Source of the DNA: UBA1952 sp965246765
GTDB taxonomy: Bacteria > Bacteroidota > Bacteroidia > Chitinophagales > Chitinophagaceae
Assembly (NCBI GenBank): GCA_965246765.1
Contig: CBDFFJ010000005.1
Span: 992,001 to 1,056,000 of the forward strand
DNA length: 64,000 nt
Direction of reading: 5' to 3'
Shown here: in pieces, positions 25,228 to 31,110 of the stretch
Numbering within the stretch: position 1 is the stretch's first letter
How the letters are laid out: every line of letters starts with the position of its first letter
Notes under the pieces: generated by a model
The model's database searches: none
What the model saw: the letters and a program-made list of their open reading frames with translations, nothing else
What the model was told of the DNA's origin: nothing
Program-made: the position numbers and the translations under genes

Positions 25228-26690
25228 GGTTGAAGGCTGACGTTTAGGTGATTTAGAATGCTTTGGATTGGAATGATGTAAGACTTGGACTCATTGCCGG
25301 CTATCAACATACCTGCTATCGCGCCCTTGCTCGTATATACTGCCGCTCCCGAATCGCCCGGCTCTACTTCGTAGTCCAGCATGATAAGATCTTGCATCGG
25401 GCGCAGATTGGGCGTTGTATGGGTGCCGAAGTTTATCTCCTCTGTATGGTAAGGCTGCCAGGTAATATTGTAAACTGACCCGCTCTTTGCGCTCGTATAC
25501 TTCAGCGTCACGCCGTCCTGAATATGTTTTTTATACTCAAAAATGTCGGGGGTGTCGCTTAGAGCCAGGCCGTCCGGCTCCAACAGCTCCGCCACTGCGG
25601 CATCTACGAAATCATTCAGCTTTCCATACAGCTCACGGCATAATTGTAGTTGCGGGCTTAGCTTAGTGGCATTACCGGGCGTATGAAATATCTGCCCTTT
25701 ACCGCGTGTAATGTCAATCTCCCGGTCTTCCGCTGCGGTGGCAGGTATGCGGTGCGGAAACAGCACATGAAAGCATGACAGCAGGCAAGGCACTGCTACA
25801 TCGCCCACATATTTATACACCTTTAGCCCGATGGTACCTGTGTTCGGCAAATCCACCCGCGATATGCTCTCCCCGCAGGCCACAGGCTTTTTCCCTCTGC
25901 CCGCGTTAGCCCAGCGCACACCCGTCTCCGGCGCTTCCACCACATCCGTCGGTATCAGCAGGTCGCCGAAGCGGAAGTAGGACGGTACCGGACGCGCTAT
26001 GGCCTGCATATCGTCCACCTTCCGGCTTACGCGAAACTGTATGACCTGCTGCCCCGTGGACTGCCCCTCGCGCAGGCGCGTATGGGGGCCAAAGCCGCGC
26101 ACATTGGAATACTCCGTAAGCCATTGCGCACCCGCCAGCTTAATCAGCCCCGCTATAGCCGCCGCCTGCTCATCTGCCGGCAGCATCGCGTAGCGCTCCT
26201 CGCCGCTCAGCGCCGTCCCTCCCTTTGCCGCGCCTATGCGCTGCTCCTTCAGGTTCTTGATGGCCAGCACAATGTCCAGCACATCATGCCAGAACTTGGA
26301 GCCCATGCTCAGGAAAAAGCCCGTCAGTGCACAGCCTGCCGGGATGCTCAGCCAGTCCCACCAGGTTCGCCCCTCATTTTCGTTGCCGAAGTACCAGGCC
26401 CAGCCCAGGCGGGCCTCTCCGTCCGACAGATGGCGCAGCATGTCTATCAGGTCGGCCCGCAGCGCCAGTGCCAGGGCAATGCCGAAGAACACATTCACCT
26501 CCAGCAGCCGCCGCGAGCGGTTCAGCTCCAGTGCTCCGTCGCCCAGCTTCTGGCGCAAATTGCCGAAGCGCCCCGCCCGGCCCCACAGCTTCCTGCAACC
26601 CGAGTAGCGCAGCTTCACCAGGTTCACGATGCGCTCATTGATAGTGCTTAGCAGGAAGAGTGTAAGCGTAAGCTGCACGACAGGCTCCAT
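25224..26690 (-). CDS. Membrane-anchored trypsin-like serine protease
   Basis: A 488-aa protein; start 26690 (MEPVVQLTLTLFLLSTINERIV) removes a 33-residue non-homologous extension. Three hydrophobic segments are visible: near the start, LEVNVFFGIALALALRADLIDML, and WWDWLSIPAGCALTGFFLSMGSKFWHDVL. The C-terminal half is a trypsin-fold domain with the triad in order: His of LLSCFHVLFPHR, Asp of DFVDAAVAEL, Ser of EPGDSGAAVYTSKG. The triad looks complete, although GDSGG is GDSGA. The last 4 bases overlap the barrel-protein gene. Which side of the membrane the protease faces is unclear. Partner and substrate unknown. Confidence 0.8.
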   Translation of the reverse strand: MEPVVQLTLTLFLLSTINERIVNLVKLRYSGCRKLWGRAGRFGNLRQKLGDGALELNRSRRLLEVNVFFGIALALALRADLIDMLRHLSDGEARLGWAWYFGNENEGRTWWDWLSIPAGCALTGFFLSMGSKFWHDVLDIVLAIKNLKEQRIGAAKGGTALSGEERYAMLPADEQAAAIAGLIKLAGAQWLTEYSNVRGFGPHTRLREGQSTGQQVIQFRVSRKVDDMQAIARPVPSYFRFGDLLIPTDVVEAPETGVRWANAGRGKKPVACGESISRVDLPNTGTIGLKVYKYVGDVAVPCLLSCFHVLFPHRIPATAAEDREIDITRGKGQIFHTPGNATKLSPQLQLCRELYGKLNDFVDAAVAELLEPDGLALSDTPDIFEYKKHIQDGVTLKYTSAKSGSVYNITWQPYHTEEINFGTHTTPNLRPMQDLIMLDYEVEPGDSGAAVYTSKGAIAGMLIAGNESKSYIIPIQSILNHLNVSLQP

Positions 26691-26940
26691 ATCCGGTAGA
26701 TTTTCGGTTCCCGCCTTTTGCAGCGGCGACAAGCGCAAAGGAATAGCGCCGCCTCCGCTTCTCATAGCGCAAAAACACCCTTTTCCCACCGTATTTCTAC
26801 GCGCCGCCGCCCTTAGCCGGCACCCCTGCCATGCGCCCTAACGCCCCCGCCCTCCTCCACAAGCTCGCCACACTGGCCGAAAAAAAATCCCCTGTTTGCA
26901 GTCTGCTGCCCGCTTTAGCAATCTATCATCTGGATATTCA

Positions 26941-27059
26941 CAGCGGTTTGTTACCCTGGAAAGGTCTGCGCTCGTGTAGCGGACAGATTCTTTCAGCAAC
27001 TTGTCCTGAACCCTGAATCAGGTTCAGGGCAAGCATTGTTTCAGGATGACAAGTCGCTG
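26941..27059 (+). repeat. Palindromic element copy A, with nested hairpin
   Basis: This diverged copy of the 75-77 bp element starts CAGCGGTTTGTTACCCTGG and ends GATGACAAGTCGCTG. It is interrupted after TTTCAG by about 38 bp containing a second hairpin (CTTG-T-CCTGAACC / GGTTCAGG-G-CAAG, 27000-27033), after which TTTCAG occurs again. The flanking TTTCAG repeat looks like a target duplication of a nested insertion. Confidence 0.65.
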
Positions 27060-27078
27060 AATTATAATCGTCATATCC

Positions 27079-27155
27079 CTCGCAGCGGCTTGTCACCCTG
27101 GAAGGGTCTGTACGGTTGATGCGTAGATTCTTTCAGAATGACAAGTCGCTGCGAG
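27079..27155 (+). repeat. 77-bp element copy B with 16-bp terminal inverted repeats
   Basis: The ends are CTCGCAGCGGCTTGTC and GACAAGTCGCTGCGAG, inverted with one mismatch. The interior reads CCCTGGAAGGGTCTG then GTAGATTCTTTCAGAAT. The same element lies in inverted orientation at 29244-29318 on the other side of the methyltransferase gene. Confidence 0.8.
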
Positions 27156-27217
27156 CTTGGAGCCGCCCGCCTGCCGTAATATCGCAGCCCCCCTTTTACC
27201 TTTTTACCTTTTACCTT

Positions 27218-29215
27218 TTGAATTCCCCAGCCCTCCTCCAAAAGCTCCAATCCCTCCCCGGCCTTACCGACGACGAGCGCGCCGCCCTCACCGCCATGCT
27301 GGCCACCAAAAAGAAATACGGCCTTATCTGGGAAGACAAGCCCGAAGCCGTGGAAGAGCAGCTGCGCACGATGCTGCCCGTGCTGGAAGAAGTGGCGGAG
27401 CGGCGGGTGGTTGGAGGTTGGAAGTTGGAGGTTGGAAGTGAAGAAACCGGAGCGGGAGGCAACAGGCTCTTTCCTGACAGCACCTCCAACCTCCAACTTC
27501 CAACCTCCAACCTCCAACCTCCAACTTCCAACATTATCCCCGACCACACCCTCATAGAAGGCGACAACCTCCACGCCCTTACCGCCCTCTCCTTTACCCA
27601 CGAGGGCCGCATAGACGTCATATACATAGACCCGCCCTACAATACCGGCAACAACGACTTTAAGTACAATGACTCCTTCGTGGACCGCGAGGACAGCTAC
27701 CGCCACTCCAAATGGCTCTCCTTTATGCACAAGCGCCTGCTGATAGCCCGCCGCCTGCTGGCCGATACCGGCGTCATCTTTATTTCTATTGATGATAATG
27801 AGCAGGCACAATTGAAGCTGCTTTGTGATGAGGTTTTTGGGGAGGGGAATGAAATTGAAACCTACATCTGGGAAAGCACATTTAGGCCTGATAATTCCAG
27901 CAAGATTCTACGTAAGAACGCTGAGTTTGTGTATTGCTACGCAAAACTTAAAGAGAATGTCAAGGAGTTCAAAGGACTGGAATATACAAGAACAGGCCTG
28001 CCGAGTTTGACAAAAGCAACAATGCCGGTCGGCATTCTATCATTTAAAAAAGAGGATGTTGACTTTCTCCTGAAAGATGGAGACTATGATGCAGGTGCAA
28101 AAGGCGAGTATGAACTGCTTGATAATGTTACTGTGCTTGGAGGCAAAGCGGTAGCAGATTTCCGGCTAAAAGGAAGAATGATTTGGGGGCAAGATTATCT
28201 TGACGAAGAGACAAAGAGAGGTACAAGAATTATCATTAAAACAAAGGGCTTTATTCCTTACACGAAAAAGCCGGAAGAAGGTATTATCCGGCCTCCTAAA
28301 CTCATTCCTAACGAAATTGTCGGAGATGTGTTAGCTGCCAATGCCGAATTGGATGCATTATTTGGCAAACGCCCAATTAGGTATCCGAAACCGTCGTCAC
28401 TCATCAAATACCTTTTGAACTTCTCTTTAGAAAAGAATACTTCAATCTTAGACTTCTTCGCCGGTTCCGGCACCACGCTCCATGCCACCATGGCGCTCAA
28501 TGCGGAGGATGGGGGCAGCCGGCAGTGCATCCTCGTCACCAACAACGAGAACAACATCTGCGAGGAGGTCACCTACGAGCGCAATAAGCGGGTCATACAA
28601 GGCTACGTCAACAGCAAAGGCGCGGCAGTGCCCGGCCTCACGAATAACAGCCTGCGGTATTACAAGACCGCCTTCGTGCCCGCCGAGAAGACCGAGGCAA
28701 ACCGTCGCCGCCTTACAGCGCTGTCCACTGAGCTGCTCCAGATAAAGGAAGGCTGCTACGAGCCGGTAGCCGTGCCGGGCTTAAAGCCCGCGGAGGGCCG
28801 CGTATTCAGCGGGAGCGGCGGGCGCTGCATGGCAGTCATCTATCACAGCCGCGCGCAGGAGGCGGCGGTAGCGGCGATTATAGCGTGGGTTTTAGAAAGT
28901 CAAAAGGTAAAAGGTAAAAGTCAAAAGGGGGAGGGGGAAGGGGAAAAGGGAAAAGGTAAAAGTCAAAAAGAGGGGCCGGGAACCGTTCAACGCGAAGCCT
29001 CCGACGCGAAGCCTCCAACAGCGCAGCCATCCAACGCCGAAGGCATCCAACGCGAAGCATCCAACCTCGTCCGCCTCTACGCCTTCTCGCCCGATGGAGA
29101 CGCGCTGGCCGAAGACTTCTGGGAGGTACGCGACCGGGTGGAGGCGGTGCCCTTGCCGGATGCCATTTATAATGCGTACCGGGCTACGTTCCGGAGCATT
29201 GGGATTGGGCGGTAG
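27218..29215 (+). CDS. Site-specific adenine-N6 DNA methyltransferase (type III Mod-like)
   Basis: A 665-aa beta-class adenine methyltransferase: catalytic motif DPPYNTGNNDF (from residue 138) precedes the SAM-binding motif DFFAGSGTT (from residue 412). Between them lie HSKWLSFMHKRLLIARRLL and FISIDDNEQAQLKLLCDEVF, standard for type III Mod and related enzymes. A TTG start at 27218 (MNSPALLQKLQ) is proposed because homologues begin N-S-P-A-L-L; the frame also continues upstream into a repeat element to an ATG at 27116. Two in-frame low-complexity insertions are present: residues about 64-105, and about 561-620. The gene is flanked by inverted repeat elements. It probably provides the self-marking modification for the downstream helicase/ATPase genes. 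Confidence 0.9.
   Translation: MNSPALLQKLQSLPGLTDDERAALTAMLATKKKYGLIWEDKPEAVEEQLRTMLPVLEEVAERRVVGGWKLEVGSEETGAGGNRLFPDSTSNLQLPTSNLQPPTSNIIPDHTLIEGDNLHALTALSFTHEGRIDVIYIDPPYNTGNNDFKYNDSFVDREDSYRHSKWLSFMHKRLLIARRLLADTGVIFISIDDNEQAQLKLLCDEVFGEGNEIETYIWESTFRPDNSSKILRKNAEFVYCYAKLKENVKEFKGLEYTRTGLPSLTKATMPVGILSFKKEDVDFLLKDGDYDAGAKGEYELLDNVTVLGGKAVADFRLKGRMIWGQDYLDEETKRGTRIIIKTKGFIPYTKKPEEGIIRPPKLIPNEIVGDVLAANAELDALFGKRPIRYPKPSSLIKYLLNFSLEKNTSILDFFAGSGTTLHATMALNAEDGGSRQCILVTNNENNICEEVTYERNKRVIQGYVNSKGAAVPGLTNNSLRYYKTAFVPAEKTEANRRRLTALSTELLQIKEGCYEPVAVPGLKPAEGRVFSGSGGRCMAVIYHSRAQEAAVAAIIAWVLESQKVKGKSQKGEGEGEKGKGKSQKEGPGTVQREASDAKPPTAQPSNAEGIQREASNLVRLYAFSPDGDALAEDFWEVRDRVEAVPLPDAIYNAYRATFRSIGIGR
27408..27533 (+). 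repeat. In-frame palindromic low-complexity insertion in the methyltransferase
   Basis: Left part (27408-27438) is made of GGTTGGA and GGAAGTTGGA units. Right part (27482-27533) is the complement (CCTCCAACTTCCAAC units). At least 28 bp of the arms are exactly complementary, with about 43 bp between. It encodes about 41 residues (VGGWKLEVGSEETGAG ... LQLPTSNLQPPTSN) inside an otherwise ordinary stretch between EEVAERRV and IPDHTLIEGDN. Confidence 0.85.
28897..29072 (+). repeat. In-frame purine-rich tract and CCAACGCGAAGC repeats in the methyltransferase
   Basis: 28897-28977 consists of AAAAGGTAAAAG and AAAAGTCAAAAG units with GGGGGAGGGGGA, encoding a run of Lys/Gly/Glu/Gln. 28986-29072 repeats CCAACGCGAAGC-type units, encoding QREAS/KPPTA/PSNAEG. 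The complement of the first motif (TTTTACC units) lies just upstream of the proposed start at 27194-27220. Slippage here could change gene length or frame. Confidence 0.8.
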
Positions 29216-29243
29216 CGTTGAGCGGTCCGCATTACATCATTTT

Positions 29244-29318
29244 CAGCAACTTGTCATTCTGAAAGAATCTACGCCCAACATCAGCACAGACCCTTCCAGG
29301 GAGACAAGTCGCTGCGAG
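29244..29318 (-). repeat. 75-bp element copy C, inverted relative to copy B
   Basis: The reverse complement matches copy B along its whole length (CGACTTGTC...CCTGGAAGGGTCTGTGC...GTAGATTCTTTCAGAATGACAAG). Terminal arms CAGCAACTTGTC / GACAAGTCGCTG are inverted with one mismatch. It begins 28 bp after the methyltransferase stop. Confidence 0.8.
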
Positions 29319-29382
29319 AGGGAAATCCCGCCACGCTTCCCCACGGGCACAGCGCAACCGGGCGGGTTTTAGAGATTTCCCA

Positions 29383-29430
29383 AAGCAGGGCAGCATGTTG
29401 ACGAACAGTGGCTGCCCCTGCTTTATTTTT
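29383..29430 (+). terminator. Probable terminator between methyltransferase and AlbA_2 gene
   Basis: AAGCAGGGCAGC pairs with GCTGCCCCTGCTT (one bulged base) around a 16-nt loop, followed by TATTTTT. It would separate the methyltransferase transcript from the AlbA_2 gene that starts at 29454. Confidence 0.65.
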
Positions 29431-29453
29431 ACCGGCACAGACCGCCAAAAGCC

Positions 29454-30920
29454 ATGAGAACCGCCGAAGATATTAAAGCGCTGATAGCGATGGGGGAGGG
29501 GCTGCGAATAGAGTTTAAGCGCTGCGCTACCTCGGTGCCGTCAGATGCCTTCCCGAGCGTCTGTGCTTTTCTGAACACCGAGGGCGGCATCCTGCTCTTT
29601 GGCGTAGAAGACGATGGTACCGTATCCGGCATTACAGGAGACATTCCGGCGCTGATGCAAAATCTCATTACCACGCTTAATAACCCGCAGATGATACAGC
29701 CGCCGCATCCGCTGCACCCCTGCCCGCTGCAGGTGGACGGCAAGGCGGTGATATGCCTGGAGGTGCCGGTATCGTCGGGGGTGCATAAGTGCCGCGAGAC
29801 TATATACATCCGCGCCGGCTCGGCCGACCTGGCGGTAAAGGAGCCGTCGGCTATTGCGGAGCTGGTAAACAGGAAGAAGCAGCATTATTATGAGCGAACG
29901 CCGCTGCCCTGGCTTAGCCTTGCTGACCTCGACAAGGGGGCTTTCAGCATTCTGCGCAAGCGCTTGCGCGAGGTAGAAGATGACCATCCATGGCTGTCGC
30001 TGTCGCCGGAGGAAATCTTGGAATCGGCCAACCTGTATGATATAGACCCTGCTACCGGCAATAAGGTGCTGACGCTGGCGGCCCTGCTGCTGTTTGGCAC
30101 ACGGCAGGCCATCCTGCGCCAGTTGCCTGCGTACCGGATAGATGCGCTGGTGCGGCGCGTGAACCTGGACCGCTACGACGACCGCGACATGATAGAGACC
30201 AACCTGCTGGAGAGCTATCTGCGCCTGGACGGCTTTGTGGAGCGGCACCTGCCCGACCCGTTTTTTCTGGAAGGCGATGCGCGCATCAGCCTGCGCAAGA
30301 AGATATTCCGCGAGGTAATAGCCAATATGCTGGCGCACCGCGAATACTCAAAGGCGGAGCGCAGCCATTTTGTAGTGGGACAGGAGGCAGTGGTTGTAAC
30401 CAATGCGAGCAATCCCTTTCAGGTGGGGCCGCTCAACCCCGCACGGTTTAATGCGCATCCCAAGAATCCGAAGATTGCGACTGTATTTAATGAGCTGCGC
30501 TGGGTGGACGAGCTGGGCTCCGGCGTGCGTAATATCTTTAAGTATTCAAAGCATTATTCCGGCAAAGAGCCGCTGCTGGAAGAGGGTCCGGTATTTACAA
30601 CCACGGTACCAGTACCGGCAGACAGGCTCTATGCAGACACCGGCTTTAATTCCGGACGTCTTAATCCGGCTTTGGAAGGCATCAATTACCGGCAGTTGCA
30701 ACTGCTTCGTCACCTGAAGCCGGGTCAGGCCATAGGTATTAAGGCTTATAAAGAAAGCCTGCCGGGCAGCATTTCGCTTGCGGCGGCAAAGAGGGATATG
30801 AATAAGCTGGTAAAAGACGGCTGGCTCCATCCGCCGGGAAGAGGGCCGAAAGCGGAATATATGCGCACCTTGAAAGCGTTCTCACTGCCCGACGAACCAG
30901 ATACAGGCTTGTCATTGTGA
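29454..30920 (+). CDS. AlbA_2 (Schlafen-like) domain protein, RecG-like regulator type
   Basis: A 488-aa protein. The N-terminal AlbA_2 domain shows EGLRIEFKRCATS, FPSVCAFLNTEGGILLFGVEDDG and ETIYIRAGSADLAV (about residues 15-130). The central part with LLFGTRQAILRQLPAYRIDALVRR, REVIANMLAHREYSKAERSHFVV and NPKIATVFNELRWVDELGSGVRNIFKY is the HATPase_c-like region of this family. A winged-helix-like tail follows (RQLQLLRHLKPGQ ... RDMNKLVKDGWL). Family members bind nucleic acid and ATP and are often called transcriptional regulators or RecG-like helicases, though helicase motifs are absent. It sits between the methyltransferase and the Res-like gene, so it may regulate the island. Its stop codon lies in the first unit of a 10-bp tandem repeat. 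Confidence 0.85.
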   Translation: MRTAEDIKALIAMGEGLRIEFKRCATSVPSDAFPSVCAFLNTEGGILLFGVEDDGTVSGITGDIPALMQNLITTLNNPQMIQPPHPLHPCPLQVDGKAVICLEVPVSSGVHKCRETIYIRAGSADLAVKEPSAIAELVNRKKQHYYERTPLPWLSLADLDKGAFSILRKRLREVEDDHPWLSLSPEEILESANLYDIDPATGNKVLTLAALLLFGTRQAILRQLPAYRIDALVRRVNLDRYDDRDMIETNLLESYLRLDGFVERHLPDPFFLEGDARISLRKKIFREVIANMLAHREYSKAERSHFVVGQEAVVVTNASNPFQVGPLNPARFNAHPKNPKIATVFNELRWVDELGSGVRNIFKYSKHYSGKEPLLEEGPVFTTTVPVPADRLYADTGFNSGRLNPALEGINYRQLQLLRHLKPGQAIGIKAYKESLPGSISLAAAKRDMNKLVKDGWLHPPGRGPKAEYMRTLKAFSLPDEPDTGLSL

Positions 30921-30966
30921 GCCATTATGAGCCATTATGAGCCATTATGAGCCATTATGAGCCATT
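30911..30966 (+). repeat. 10-bp tandem repeat (GCCATTATGA)
   Basis: Four exact copies of GCCATTATGA (30921-30960), preceded by the degenerate copy GTCATTGTGA, which contains the AlbA_2 stop codon, and followed by a partial GCCATT. Copy number can change without altering the upstream protein, because the stop comes first. Confidence 0.9.
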
Positions 30967-31041
30967 CATCTCTTTACCTAAGGATATTGTGCCGTATAAT
31001 TCTATAAAGATAATTGCTGCACATGCCGGAGTATTCCGTGA

Positions 31042-31084
31042 TTAGCCAATTAATTAGCCAACTCTGGCTAATTAAGTTGGCTAA
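31042..31084. promoter_or_regulatory. Multi-half-site operator upstream of the Res-like gene
   Basis: Four copies of one short word in two orientations: TTAGCCAA at 31042 and 31054, TGGCTAA at 31065, TTGGCTAA at 31077. TTAGCCAACT (31054-31063) and AGTTGGCTAA (31075-31084) form a 10-bp dyad. The site ends 26 bp before the ATG of the helicase gene, a typical repressor position. The regulator is unknown; the adjacent AlbA_2 protein is one candidate. Confidence 0.55.
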
Positions 31085-31110
31085 TAAGTGTCCGATAAGC
31101 ATTCCAACCC

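Larger units (their letters stand above)
26691..27217. other. Repeat-rich intergenic region upstream of the methyltransferase
   Basis: 527 bp without a convincing gene. It contains two copies of a palindromic element (26941-27059 and 27079-27155). The first copy carries a nested second hairpin at 27000-27033. A TTTTACC-type microsatellite runs at 27194-27220. A short open frame at 26831-27016 begins with a stretch resembling the methyltransferase N-terminus (NAPALLHKLATLAE against NSPALLQKLQSLPGL), which suggests a duplicated or displaced 5' end. Confidence 0.65.
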
